Origin: Mytilus edulis
Taxonomy: Eukaryota > Mollusca > Bivalvia > Mytilida > Mytilidae
Direction of reading: 5' to 3'
Assembly (NCBI RefSeq): GCF_963676685.1
Contig: NC_092346.1
Span: 80,553,821 to 80,617,820, forward strand
Length of the DNA: 64,000 nt
The position numbers and the translations under genes were made by a program. Below the pieces are notes generated by a model, which saw nothing but the letters and a program-made list of their open reading frames with translations, had not been told where the DNA came from and searched no databases. Positions 25,648 through 40,600 of this stretch are shown here, piece after piece (positions within the stretch are counted from its first letter, which is position 1; every line of letters starts with the position of its first letter).

Positions 25648-28600
25648 CTGAAAAAAACCCCAGTAAAATTAAACAATTTGTTGAAAAACTGGAAATCTAG
25701 TCAATACATAAAGAATGCTACATATCACTTTTAAACCAAAATTCATACCAAGAACACTACAGAATAGCAACATGATATAGGACTGTACATGTTCATAACT
25801 GTATAGGACTGTACATTTTCATAACTGCATAGGACAACATGTTAATAGACATAAAAAGATGTCAGAGGCAGATTTAAGGAGGGGGAGGGGGCCTTTTCGG
25901 GAAAAAATTTGGTTGCTCATATAGGGAATCACTGAAGCGTGACTGGAGCGGGCCCCCTCTTAGGCAGTCAGTGGGCCCCCACTTATGAAAATTTCTGGAT
26001 CCGCCAGTGGATGTGGTAGGAGTGCAAATAAGAAAACTCTCCATCCAAGTCACAATTTGCAAAAGTAAACCATTATAGGTCAAAGTATGGGCTTAAACAG
26101 AGAGCCTTGGCTTAATTTATCAATATCAAAATCACTCTAAGGAGGTCCATAAATCAATATTCAAAGGTCTTGTTGCAGTGTTAAATTGACAACCTTTTAG
26201 AATTAGTTTATTTAAAGGATAGAAACGTTTAAATGGAGCTATTTAAATGTACAGGCTTTATGAACAACATTACTGTAATCATTGTGCTAGTTAGTAGTGA
26301 AAAATAAAGACTAAATTCATTTTGAAGTGGGAACAAATACATTAACCGTTGCATTGTATTAAACATTTTGATATCTTTAAAAAAAAATTCTTAAAACATT
26401 CATGGATAGGAGGTATGAAAGTTGTGCACAATGCACTTTGTCAATTTTTCTCAAAGGTAATAATAAAGTCTAGAAAATTGGAAACTATCATGATTATACT
26501 ATTCTTTTATTTGTCTTAATGAATATAACTTCAACTGTTTAGTATGTTTTTAGGTGATTTCCATTAGATGTGACTCCATACTTATTTATCCCTCATTGTG
26601 GTATTGTTCTAATAATTTTTGCATTTTTGTGTTTCGTTTTTGCTAACATGACTTGTCTATATGCCTTTTTGTGTTTCTTTAATACATATGATGTGGCTCT
26701 GTATGTATATATCCCATCATTATGTTATTGTGCTATTGTAAATTGTTGTATTCTTGTCTTTCATATTTGATAACATGCTTTGTTTATATGCCTTTTTGTT
26801 CTTCTTTGTTACATATTTGTTTTTATAGTAATTAAGATTATAACAATGTTGACTGCTATACCCCTATTTTTGAAATTTTTAGCTATTATGTCTGTTTGTT
26901 TTGTTCACACATCGTTGTCCATATAATGGAATTCAATGATACAAGTGAGATGTTTAACTAGCTATAAAACCAGGTTTAATCCACTATTTTGTACATAAAG
27001 AAAATGTCTGTTCAAAGTCAGGTACTTGATAATTGTTATCCATTCCATTGATGTGTTTGAGCTTTTGATTTTGCCATTTGATTTTGGACCTACCGTTATG
27101 AGTTTTCCTCAGAGTTCAGTATTTTTGTGATTTTACTTTTTAGGCCAGCTTCATAAAGGTTTTGATTTCATATATTTATATGTTCTGACAGACACAACCA
27201 TTTTAAGTGGACATCAGCATCAGTTTTAGTAATCTAATGTTAGTTGCACTTAATTCAAGATTATTGTGAGGGCATCATCCGTCTCAAGATCATCAAAGGC
27301 AACTTTCCTAAGATAATTTGTCAGCTGTAGCATACTTATTCTGAGAGAAAGAGTTAAAGTATAATTACCTTTAATATTTTCGTCAAGTCTTTTTCCCTCT
27401 GTTGTATGTGTCTGTCATGTACGAACATGTTTAGTGCCAGTTTGCATGCTAAAATAATATAATGCATAAATAGACCGGTGAATCTATAACAAATCAGAGA
27501 TCCTTACTTACAGCTAATAGATTGATTTATCAATTTATGTAAGATTCTGCATAGAAATTCCACAAGTTTAACTTTTATTTGCATACATATTATTTAAGAA
27601 ATATTCCTTATATAGAGAAAATGTTTTTACAGAATCCATTCAAAATGGGAAAAAATACAAAAAAATACCATTTCCCATAAAATCCCCCAAAATTAAAAAA
27701 AAAAAATTGTTTCATAGTCAATGGACCAGGACTGAAAAGGGGGGGGGGGGCAGAAATGAGATGTTTTAATGAGCTGCATCTCAAATATCATTAACATACC
27801 ATATCAAAGTCGTTCCCCTTAAACTGACCTTATTAGAAACTTTAACAATTGTTGACACTGCTGACCCCAGAAACAACACACGTAAGTCTCAGTGAGACAA
27901 CATTGATGTAAAATAATCCAGCAACCAAACATTTACAAATAACCAATAGATATCTAGAGGTCAACTTACAGTCAAGTAGGTATTTGACCGATTCGTAATC
28001 ACTGTCAAGCAACTGATCAAAAAGTAATTCTGTTCAATAGTACTTGAGAAAAGAGTTGCAGAAATATCAACAGAAAAACTGTGAGAAAAACAGAAAGAGT
28101 GGCAGTATTACATACTGAAGCTCACTCCATGGTCTTTTATGATAAGCAATGAATTTATTTATACAAATGATCGTACCTTTCCCTCTTTTAGTAGAACCTG
28201 GTTGTAACTTTACTTTGTATCTAAAAAATAGAATAAATAATGTGATGGTATTACAAACTTTCAGGTTAATAACAATCATAATTCTCACTTTAAAAGAGTG
28301 AATCTCAAATTTAAATATAACTTTATAGTTTCAAAACTTTTCATGACAGATAAATTTTGCTGTGCATTTTAATCTAATCTAATTACGTAAGACAAATACT
28401 TTAATTTAATACACAAACCTCCGTCTAACACTGTGGATTACATAAATGATACTAATATTTACTGTCTTCTTACTTGTAATTGAGAAGTGCATTGTATGGA
28501 CCACAAACAGGTACAGCATACAACAGTTCATCCTCGGGTACAGGTAACCCAGTAAGTGAGTCGAGGATTTGAATATCCTAAAATTACAAAGTATATATAT

Positions 28601-31600
28601 TTAATATTAAATTACAGCCTTTAACAATGAGGTAACCCCATACTGTTTAGTAAGCTATAAAGTATATATATACTCTCTCAACCTGATTGACTTATTAATT
28701 ATAATTTGGAAATAGCTGGAAACAGAAAAGAAACCTTGGCAACCCTACATTTCTACAGATTTCTAAGCCCTGTACAAAATGTAATTATCAACATTCAATT
28801 CATTATTCAAACACTATCTATTCCTTTTAAGGCTTTTCAATACTTAAGATAAAGACTTCGACACAGGTAATATATGTATTATACAGTTTATAAAACAGAT
28901 CATTGTGGAATTTGATACATAATGGCAAATCTAGTCATCATTGTAAGTAAGAGTACAAGAGAAAAGCATACGGTACCTCAGATTTCTGTTTTGAGTCATC
29001 CTCATTTTCCTCGTCCGATTCTCCATCCTGTAAAACAGTACAAAGTATGAAATGATAGGAAAGTTTCTGAGTCTGTCTATCATACAGTTATAAAATCTGT
29101 ATACAACGAAATATTATTAAAAATGATAATAATAAAATGTTGAAAAAATTACTTAAAAAAAACCCCCAAAACTGGAAGTACATTTGGATCATTTTTGTCG
29201 AGCCTGCAACTTTTGTTGCAGAAAGCTCGACATAGGGATAGTGATCCGGCGGCGGCGGCTACGGCGGCGGCGTTAGCTCACTTCTTAAAAGCTTTATATT
29301 TTAAAAGGTGGAAGACCTGGATGCTTCATACTTTGTATATAGATGCTTCATGTTACGAAGTTTCCGTCAGTCACATGTCCAATGTCCTTGACCTCATTTT
29401 CATGGTTCAGTGACCACTTGAAAAAAAAGTTCAAATTTTTTGTAATGTTGAATTCTCTCTTATTATAAGTAATAGGATAACTATATTTGATATGTGCGTA
29501 CCTTGCAAGGTCCTCGTGTCTGTCAGACAATTTTCACTTGACCTCGACCTCATTTCATGGATCAGTGAACAAGGTTAAGTTTTGGTGGTCAAGTCCATAT
29601 CTCAGATACTATAAGCAATAGGGCTAGTATATTCGGTGTATGGAAGGACTGTAAGGTGTACATGTCCAACTGGCAGGTGTCATCTGACCTTGACCTCATT
29701 TTCATGGTTCAGTGGTTATAGTTAAATTTTTGTGTTTTGGTCTGTTTTTCTCATACCATATGCAATAGGTCTACTATATTTGTTGTATGGAATGATTGTT
29801 AAGTGTACATGTCTAGCGGGCAGATGTCATGTGACCTTGACCTCATTTTCATGGTTCAGTGGTCAAAGTTAAGTTTTTGAGTTTTGGTCTTTTTATCTAA
29901 TGCTATATATGCCATAGGTCAACTATATTTGGTGTATGGAAATATTTTATGATCTTTATGTCAGTCGAGCAGGTTTTATTTAACCATGACCTCATTTTCA
30001 CGGTTCATTGCACAGTGTTAAGTTTTTGTGTTTTGGTCTATTTTTCTTAAACTATAAGTAATGTGTCAACTATATATGTTGTATAGAAGCATTGTTAGCT
30101 GTACCTGTCTGCCTGGCATGGTTCATCTGACCTGGACCTCTTTTTCAAGGTTCATTGGTCTTTGTTTAGTAATCTTGGTTAATGTTAAGTTTATGTGACA
30201 GTTGTAATAAAGCTTAGCTTTATACTTAGGACTATCAACATAATATCAATGATTAGTATTGAAGGCGAGACATTTCAGCGTGTGCACTCTTGTGATAATA
30301 GGTATAACTTATTATCAACACAATTTCATTTTCCTTCCCTACTCAATCATCATTAATCTACCGTACTTGAAAGATCATCTGTTCATCTTCTTTCATTCAA
30401 AGATGACTGGTGCTGCTAGTGAAGCAAGAACTTTTTACCATTTTGAATAAGAGTTCATCAAATACTCTCCTATTTCGTCTGAGACCACAGTTATTTTGTA
30501 GTGCATTTCTTTTAGAAAATAAATGAAAATTAAAAAAATCCCACCTGCACTTTCTCAATGATATTTTACAGTGTGTTGTACCACTTTTGGGACAAATTAT
30601 ATCAAAATTATAGAAAACTTCATCAGCTCTAACTCAAAATATGAACAATTTTATGTTAAGGGGGTCTTGAAATCTTTTGACAGCTTTCGAAGTTCAAATT
30701 CTTAACCTTTTTCAGCTGGACCAAATCACTACTTCACTATAAAATTCATGACCCAAATTATTTCAGTGTCATTTCGTCCCCCTACTTGCTATGTGAGGCA
30801 TAAAACATAAATAAATAAATAAGGAAGGTGTATAAAAAAAATTGGCAAGTAACATGCTGTCCACACTAGGAACTATATTCGTGGACAATGAAAATCAAAG
30901 GACGATAACTGTGGTACATTTGTTAGTTTTATTTTGCTGAATCTAAAGTTTTATACTGTACACCACTTTGTGAAAAATATTATTCTTTAATTTTTCATTT
31001 CAATTTGCTATTACTTTAATAAGTTTCTGATTGCTCCCGGATATCATCCAATTTTTCTTCATAAATGAATTAAATTCAATATTGCTATCACACATCAAAA
31101 AAAAATTTGATCTCAGTATGTTGACATGCATGCAAATAAAGTGGCTGAAGAAAATTTCCCACTTTACGTGTGGCTGTTAGTTTACCTCGTTTTACATTTG
31201 TGATTTCGGGGCCTTTTATAGCTGACTATGCGGTATGGGCTTTGCTCATTGTTGAAAACAGTATGGTGACCTAAAGTTGTTAGTTTCTGTGTCATTTGTT
31301 TTTTTGTGTAGAGTTGTCTCATTGGCAATCATACCACATCTTCTTTTTTATATTCACTGTAAATTAGTTTTTTTTACAAACCTCATTAGGGTCTTTTGTC
31401 TTTGGTATCTTTTCTTTATTGTATATTCCTGAAATATAAATATAATATTCAAATCATTGCTTAATTATCTATTACTGCTGTGATGGGAGTGAATATCCCT
31501 TTTTTCAGTGTTTCCAAAACCGAAATGACAATTAAATATTTACAGTGAAAAAAATCATTGCTAGGATCTTCAGTAAATTCAGAAGTGACTAAAAAATTAC

Positions 31601-34600
31601 AAGCCTCTCAACATTCTTGCAAATCTGTAATCAGATTTTAATTTTAATTAAATATATCAATGGTTTCTTGGAAACACTTTCACATGCACAGTGACAAAAC
31701 AGCATAGATATACATCAATGCATATCATAAATTCTTATTTATCAACACACCTCAGAAAACAAGTAAATTTAAAAGTAATTGGACCTTTCAAAAAAGTAAA
31801 GGTCTTTTATACTGCATGGAATTGAGCATCAGGATTCGATTTCACAAAAAAACTTACGACTTAGATTGATCTTAAGTCATGAAAAAATCAGTATACTTAC
31901 GATAAATCTTAGTCTTAAGTTTTTTTGTGAAATCGACTCCAGTATACCAAATATCAATGATTTATCAATGAACCTAAATTGAAGATTATATGGTGGCCAA
32001 GATGTAAGCTTCAAGAAAAGTAAGACTTTTTCCCTACTTCATGACATTTATTGCAGTTGAGGCAATTCAAAAATAATAAAAATAGAATATTCACCTTTGA
32101 AATCTTCATCTTCAATATGTATGGTAGTCGTCATGCTTACTACAGGCATCTTACGGCCACCTTTCTGTTGATTTTGTTGAGGAACACTGTGTAACTTCCT
32201 GGCCTTTTTACTTTTCTTTGTTGACTGTTCTTCTCTAGGTCCAGAAGACTATGGATATTAAAAAAAAAATATGAAAATGTTTCCATATCAAGTTTATAAT
32301 GAATGCATAGCCAATTAGAATTAATTTTTCATAAATTGTATAGGTGTCTGTCTTCCACGGTGGAACTAACAGAAACTGATAGTGATGTGGTAGATATCTA
32401 TATAATCAAGATGTTACAGCAGTATTGTGTTCTCTAATTTCTTTGATTAGTTTATTAGAAATTTTAACTCAATCTATTCATATACTGTAAATTCAGAAAT
32501 TATTGCGATGTTTTTATTATTGCGAAAAATGCGACAGGGTTATAATCGCAATAATTTGAACTCGCATTTAATAATTTTATTCATTTTTTATATGAATGAA
32601 ACCGGATTTTTAACAATATCGCAAAAATTAAAATCGCATTTCAATCTAAAATGACAAAATCGCAATAATAAATGCACACAATAATTTCTGAATTTACAGT
32701 ATTGTCATTTATTGAAATCAACCAAATGTTGGGTGAGTATATTATCAACTTTCAAGTTAATCAGCTTAATTCAGGCAACTTTACCTAAGATATACCGTAG
32801 TAACCCCATGGCAATTTCAATACCTAATTTTTATGGGGCACTTGATATAACAGAATTGACCATTTCAAAGAAAATGGATTTTAAAAATCATACATGGTTT
32901 CTTTTCTAAACAAGAATGTGTCCCAAGTACACGGATGTGCCTTCCGCATTATCATTTTCTATGTTCAGTAAACCGTGAAAATGGAATAAAATCTCTAATT
33001 TGGCATTATAATTAGAAAGATCATTATATAGGGAACATGTTTGAGGGGGGATAGGAGGGGTCCTGATCCTAAAATCCCGGGTTTAAAAACACGAATTTCG
33101 AAATCCAGAATTTAAATAAAGTAAATCCCGACGTCCCGAAATCCGAAGAAAAGAATTCCCAGATCCCGAAAGGGTCAATCCCGAAATCCCGAGCTTAAAA
33201 ACACCCGATCCCGGAGTTTCAATAAAGGTCCTATCCCCCCTCATGTTTACTAAGTTTCAAGTTGATCAGACTTCTACTTCATCAAAAAACGACCTCGACC
33301 AAAAACTTTAACCTGAAACGGGACGAACGGACAGACAGACGAACGAACGGACGGACGAACAAACAGACAGACAGAAGGAGGCACAAACCAGAAAACATAA
33401 TGCCCATAAGTGGGGCATAAAGAGGATGCAAATGGTATATCATGGCTAGCATTTACAAATTAAGAACTGGTATAAATACAACCACTGATTAAAAATGGTA
33501 AAATAAAATACCCCAAAAAGAAGCTCAATGACAAAGAATGGAAGGCTCAGATACCATCTGAACTTAAGTTGGTTCAGTATTTATTAGAAAAAAAACCAAT
33601 AAATAAGAAGCAGCATGTTAAAATTTCTCTATATTTAGATGACTAGGAATGTCTTTACTAATACTAAAATCTGAATTATGGATGTGATCATGGCTTCAAT
33701 TCTCAAGTTATGTTTTCAGGACAGGTAGACAAAAACAGTTTGTGTGTATAAGTGTCGATATATGATATAAAAACTTACAGCTAGAATGTCCATTCTTAGT
33801 TGTCTTTCCTCTTCATCTTGGTCAGCATACTTCTCCTTGATTTTTTTCATTTTACTCTGGGTGAAAAATTAACAAATATTGATATTATCAGATTTAAGTC
33901 CATGAAGGAGTTTCAAATTCCATATTATGTTTTATCTTACTCATTGAAAAAGTTGATGAACATGTCACGTGCAAAAGAAAAACCTTAGTATTAAAACAGC
34001 AGTTCTTTCATTTTTAAATTATATGCGTAGCTTTCCATAAAACTAAGTCTGAGTTCAAATAATTTTTTTTTTGTAATTATCATGAAAATAATTTAACTAT
34101 TTTCAAATGTATTTACTTGATGAAAATTCACTTTCTTAAAGAAATGAATATTATTTAGTATATTATGACATGGAATGAAATAAAATTTATGGCATATTTC
34201 ACAAACGACAACAAATATACTACGGTATTCATTAATATTTTCACATTTACAGCTAACTGCAATTAGTAAAATGTGTCTAAAATGCATGGTCATGTAACAT
34301 CAAACTGAACTGAAGTAATTTTAGCAGTTTCTCTTACAAATATTTACCTTTTGTCCTCGTTTAGGTTGTGGCTGTTGTGATTGATCACTGTTAGTGTCCT
34401 TTCAAAAAGATAATGACAACAATATAAATTAGAGTAAAACAAAGAATATCTGATCTAACATAAACCAATATAAAATATGTATAACATTCCAGCAACTTAT
34501 TCTTACGGGACGATAGGCAAGAAATGAGAGAAAAATTTGAATTCGTGAGATTTGCTTACGTTCTGCCATGTTTGTTATTAAAATTGAAGAGGGTGCTCTA

Positions 34601-37600
34601 ACGAAACCTGCCAGACTGACAATCATTCCACATATAGTTGACCTACTGCTTATAGTATTTGAGTAACAGATCTGATCATGAAACTTTAACCTTGATCAAT
34701 GATCTATGAAATGAGGTTGAGGTCAGGTGAAACCTGTCTGATTGACATCTAGATGTTGTAAGGAAACACATACTCATAATAAGCAAGAAATTCACATAAG
34801 AAAAAAAAAACCTCACATTGTTATTTTTGTTATTCTTCTGCTGAATAGATTTTACATCTGACTCTTGTGGCCTCTTTTCTGACTTTATACTTTCATTTTC
34901 TGTTTCTGAAATAGCACTTTGTTGCTTTCTGGCCTTTTTCAATTCTCTGGAAAAGAATATTAAAAAAAAAAATCAAAAATCAATATCTTTTTTCGAACAA
35001 GAATGTGTCCATAGTACAGCCTACAGGGATGCCCTAATCACAAAATCATTTTCTATGTTCAGTGGACTGTGAAATTAGGGTAAAAACTCTAATTTGGCAT
35101 TAAAATTAGAAAGATCATATCATAAGGAACATGTGTACTAAGTTTCAAGTTGAGATAACTTCAACTTCATCACAAACTACCTTGACCACAAACTTTAATC
35201 TGAAGCGGGACAGACGGATGGACGAACAGATCAGAAAACATAATGCCCATAAAATAGGCATAAAAACATGAACTTTTTAAAATTGATAAACTCATTAGAT
35301 TTTTAAGATTATCAGAATTATTTGTTTGGTTGACAATTAACTTTAGAAACATTTTTGTTTAATAAGGTGTTATTAGCAAAATGTTATGTTTTTCCCCTTG
35401 CTTTGCAATCATTCTACTTATTTTATTTTATTTCTTGATGGTAATCAACTAAGGCAACATAGAATCATTATAACATTATCTTCTTTCAATGTGACAAAGT
35501 TTGATGAAATCTATCAATTCCTCAATGTTAAGGTGTTATACAGCTGTTTCATTAATGACAGATGAGTCTGGCGATCCTTATATTTTTAGCAAATATCTTG
35601 TTCTGCTTATTTCTACTATTTGTGAAAATTGTCTATGATTGATTGATTGGTTTTTAATGCAATTTTCAGAACTTTCTTGCTATTTCATGGCTGTCAGTTT
35701 TTATTGATAGAGAAAGTTGGAGTGCCAAGCGAGAAAGACAGACCGTAGGTATGAAAACTGACGGTCCTATTCAATTAAGATTGAAGTTGAGTGCACCTGC
35801 TACATGCAGGATCCAAACTTACAACCTAATGATACAGTGGTTAGACTATGTAGATCAACTCCGCAACCAAGTCCCCTTAAATTGTCTATGATAAATATGC
35901 ATAAAATAATAAATACTAGGTGTTAAGCAAGCAATAATCAATCATTCTATGCTTCTGTAGAACCATGATATCAATGGTATATTCTTACCGTCTCTGTTTG
36001 GCTGACAACCTGTTCTGTTTTATATCTACATGATCTTGGACATGGTCCTGAGGTGGTTCAATACTTTCACAAGGTGTTCGATCTCTATGTAACTCATATC
36101 TGTAAAAATGTACTTATCCATTAACAAACTGACATCAGCTAATAGGTAAATATAAATACAGCTATATTGCTTAAATTGCTAGTTATGATACTTCATTTGG
36201 AAGCCACTGACAACAAAGGGGATTACATAATTAAAAGATCTTTTCAAACTCTTCAAGTAACAACCCGAGTTGCAGAAATCACGTTCAGAAACCAACTTGG
36301 AATATCAGTTTTTATAATCAATGGATTAAGCTAATAAATTTGTTTTTCATTTGTTGAAAAGGTATGAATTTCAGTGCAAATTGAAAGAATCTGTGACAGG
36401 CAGGTTAAAGGCAATGGCTAATTAAGCTTTAAGGTTTTAAAGGTGTACATATATATACTTAAAGATATTTATATAGATCAAATGAAAAATGTGTTCACTG
36501 GAAATTTCTTTGAAATTGAAACCTGTCATAGTTAAAAAGAAATAATGCTATCTGAAATCTTAATTTTTGCAATTGAGTTTTTGTAGAAATTCTTAAGACA
36601 TGAACATCAATGTTTACAAAGTGAAGTCATCTCCATTTCACCATCAAATCTTTTTTTTAAATAAAGTTGACAACTTAAAATGAATCATTATCAATTAGTG
36701 AAATAGCTTGCATAGGTGAAAAAGGATTTTGTTTTTGAAGACTTACTTATCTTTACTTGTTGGCTCACTGAAAATTGTAGGCTTAAAAGTTTTAAAAATA
36801 TTCTAATACATACATATAAAAGGCATAAACAGATGATTAGTATTATAATAAATCCTTTCTTTTAACAATAACTTCTAAGAAATTGTACTTTTGTTTACAG
36901 CACATCCATTTTATGTTGTTTAATTGTATCCATAAAATGAAATTTTGTCTTTTCTGAAAAACAAGTAAGTATTTGGTATACAATGAAATTATCCTATAGT
37001 TTTTACTGAAATAAAATTCAATTAATATACTTACTTATCTCCCTTGACATGTTGTAATGTAATTTTTGTGTCTGGAAAAGTTTGTTCCCCATCACTGCTA
37101 TCAGAATTGTTTGTTTCCTTCAACTGTCCTTTAATATCACTCTGAGGTGCCACTTGATCAATAGATTTGTCTGTATCACTTTTACCACATGTTTCATCAT
37201 CTGATTTCATAGTTATTTCAACTTTCTCCATTTTTCCCTCTAATGAATCCTCTTCATTTTCTTTATGATCATCTAAATCCTCATCACTATCGCTATCATT
37301 GTTTATACTACCTGTATCCAAACCAAGGTCACTCTCTGTTGCTACAGAGTCTGCTATAGATTCAAGGTCATCCTCAAGTGTTCTGACTTTTCTTTCACCT
37401 TTATGGCGAGATACACTGCCTTCTTCTAGCTAAAACATTGTAATATTAAATGGGTTCATTAAACTGCTTAGTCAGGGTCAAAACCATAATTAGGCATATA
37501 ATTTAAATAGTTTACATAATAATAAACAAACATTATTAGTTTTACGTTAATGTTACCACAATGGAATAGTACACTACTTTCATACGAGAATGAACTTTAA

Positions 37601-40600
37601 GTTATCAAATTTCTGATTTCAGTGAACCATGAAATTGGTTTGATACATCATTCATAAAGTTCACATCATAATAAACGTGTGTACTATTTTGGAAGTACAC
37701 CACTAATTCATGGTCCCATTGCTTTCTATGTTAAATTCCTCTGGTTCAAGCAGGCACACCTCTTTTGTTTTAAGTTCACATAAAGTGGCAATCATTGCAT
37801 GTCAAAGCAGAACTTTATGGTGTCTTGTACTGAAAAAATCAACATACTTTTAATGGCATATAAGAAAGAACTGGTTCCCAGAACTAGGGATGTACCAAAA
37901 CAGGTACTTCAGATCTGACAAACAGACAAAATGTACCCTCTTTTTAAAATTTGGTGCAGTTTTTTTTAATATTCAAAATTAAAAGTCCAAAAGGTTTCTA
38001 CAATGATCACCAGCTTTCATTTAATACCAAAAATACCTCTACATTACTTTGAAAGTTACGCTCATGCGTAAGAACTATTTTGTGTTAAATATGTACTACT
38101 TTCTGCTATATGCTTTCTGGCTGGGCCTGAACTAGTGGAGTTACACCTTTTAAGTTGATTTGACAACAACTTCATGTTAAACTACTATAAAACACAAACA
38201 TTAACCTAAGTTGTACTTACTTTAAACAGCAAAGCAAACCCATAAACAAGATAGGACGGAGGCAGATAGTTCTTTTTACCTGTAATCATAGAACAAACAT
38301 CAAAATAATATTGCAATTAAATGATAAAATGCTCCGCAGGGCGCAGCTTGATACGACCGCAGAGGTCGAACTCTGAACATTGGGGCCAGTATGGACACAA
38401 CATTCAAGCTTGATACATCTCTGAATTTGGATTGTGATTAAATATTTGACATAGCATAGGTTTCTGACACAGAATGAATATGGTCTGATGAACTTAAAAA
38501 CTTAAAATTTACCTATTTAATATGGTCCAATATCCAAACTCTAATAAATGGATTGATTCAGCATATCAAAGAATCCAAAGAATTCAATTTTTGATGAAAT
38601 CAAACAAACTTTAGTTTTGGGACCCCAATGTGGACCAATTTGATAACAGGGCCCAAAAATCAAAAATCTAAATACATGGTTAGATTAAGCATATCAAAGA
38701 ACCTCATATATTCAATTTTTGTTGAAATCAAACAAAGTTTAATTTTGAAATAAATAATTTGGTCCAACTTGAAAACTGGGCCTGTAATCAATAATCTAAA
38801 TACATGTTAGATTCTGCATATCAATGAACCCCAAGAATAATATTATTGTCAAAATCAAACTAAGTTTAATTTTGGACCCTTAAGACCATATTGTAGACCA
38901 ATTTGAAAACGGGAACCAAAATTAAAAATCGAAATACAAGGTTAGATTTGGCATATCAAAGAACTTCATCAATTCAATTTTTGATGAAATCAAACAACGT
39001 TTAATTTTGGACCCTTTGGATCGGATATGGACCAATTTAAAAAAAACTTAATACAGGGTTAGATTCTGCATATTAAAGAACCCCAAGAATTCAAGAATAA
39101 AACCCCATTGAAATTGGTCAAGAAATAAGCAATTTATACAAAGTATTAGAAAAGTATTGTTTTTGACTCCTAATTTATGGCCATAACCCCCAAAATCAAT
39201 ATCAATCTTCCTTTTTTGGTATGGAACCCTTGTGGTACAATTTCAAAAAGATCCATACACTTACACACAAGTTATTGTCTTGAAACTAGAAAAATACTTA
39301 TTTTGATCCCTTTTTGGGCCACTTGTTCCTAAACTGTTGGGACCATAACCCTAAAAATAAATCCTAACCTTCCTTAAGTGGTTTCAAACCTTGTGTTCAA
39401 ATTTCACAGAGATCCATTTACTTAAACTAAAGTTATTGTCCAGAAATTAAGTGTCTTCTGACAATGCTGAACACAACGACATGATACCAATATGTGAACG
39501 CAAAATTTGTTTGCAGTCGTGTAAAAACAATTCAAAGATTTTAGATTTGTGAATAGTGAAAAGGAAATGTCAAACAGTGACAAGAGTACTATCAGAGAAT
39601 ATTTAAAAGTCAAACATATTCTGTATGGAATAAAAATCTGATGTTACTTCATTGTACAACTTACCCCTGATCATAAAGCTTCCTGTTGTTAGGTACTCTC
39701 CTGATGGTGCTGTCTTAGATACCTGATCATGGTATACCCACCATGCACTAGTCACAACCTTAGCATCCCATGCTGCACTATTACATATGGCCATAGCACC
39801 CGCTTCATTCAATGACTTAGGAGGTATTGGTTCACCTAATAAATTATAACAGATATGATACTAAATGATACTTTCAATTTTTTTTTTATGAAACTTCATT
39901 TTAAATCATGCCATGTATCTAAAAGACATGAATACACTAAAAAGTAATATTTTATTTAAATTTATTCATATATTCTCCAAATTTCTTATCATTTATACTT
40001 AATGCTTTATTTATCTCCATCTTTATATATATTTTGGTTTCCATACTTTAGGCTGGTGTCTACTTTTTTCCAGTATTTTTTTTTTATTAGAATATTACAT
40101 TTCATCTTACATTCACATAAATTTTAAAGGACATAATTGCATTCCAACTTTTACTATAGCACTATGGTGGTGTATATCCATTGATATATTTATCAAATGG
40201 TTGACAGGGCGGGTTACATGCATTATTTTGGGAAAAATAACAACATATCTATCTGATTGTCACTTACTATATATAGATAAATGGGAAATTTGTCCATAGA
40301 ACACATATGTTGTCCATTAGTAAAGGGGAATAACAATAGAAGAGTACAAGTGACTCAACTGAAATTCAAACTTGATCTTTGTTTTGTGGTATTCAGTATT
40401 GAGTATAAGATTCGTAACTAAAGTTGGAGAACAGAAACCATTGTCGGGAACGAACATACAGAAGGACAAGGGTAAAACTTAATGCCACTTTCGCTATGGT
40501 GGGGCATAAAAAAAACCAACATACACACTTAATTTTTGTTAGGTTAGTGTTGTTCAGTTTTAGTTTTCTATGTAAAATTATCTGGTCTTGTTTGCCTTTC

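Larger units (their letters stand above)
22532..28442. repeat. Right copy of the 5912-bp direct tandem duplication
   Basis: It begins at the junction GGATTACA|CTTTTGGCC, where NEMF intron sequence is joined to the tail of the 15640-16855 element, and ends with the same GTGGATTACA before continuing into unique NEMF intron at 28443. It carries the three terminal NEMF exons that the gene would use. I noticed no differences from the left copy by eye. Confidence 0.95.

Noticed and set aside
27970..28012. Exon-like 43-nt segment ([14 protein letters not shown]) with AG and GTAAGT on the minus strand, duplicated at 22058-22100
   Set aside because: Inclusion would break the frame between the YKVKL and LALNMF exons, which join correctly without it. 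It could be a rare alternative exon but I have no support.
29195..29413. 72-codon frame with an alanine-rich stretch
   Set aside because: Encoded by the GGCGGCGGC tract and repeat core of the inverted 4953-family element.
35640..35880. Possible tRNA-derived SINE (GTGGTTAGACTATGTAGATC)
   Set aside because: No convincing A and B boxes or foldable tRNA head could be identified.
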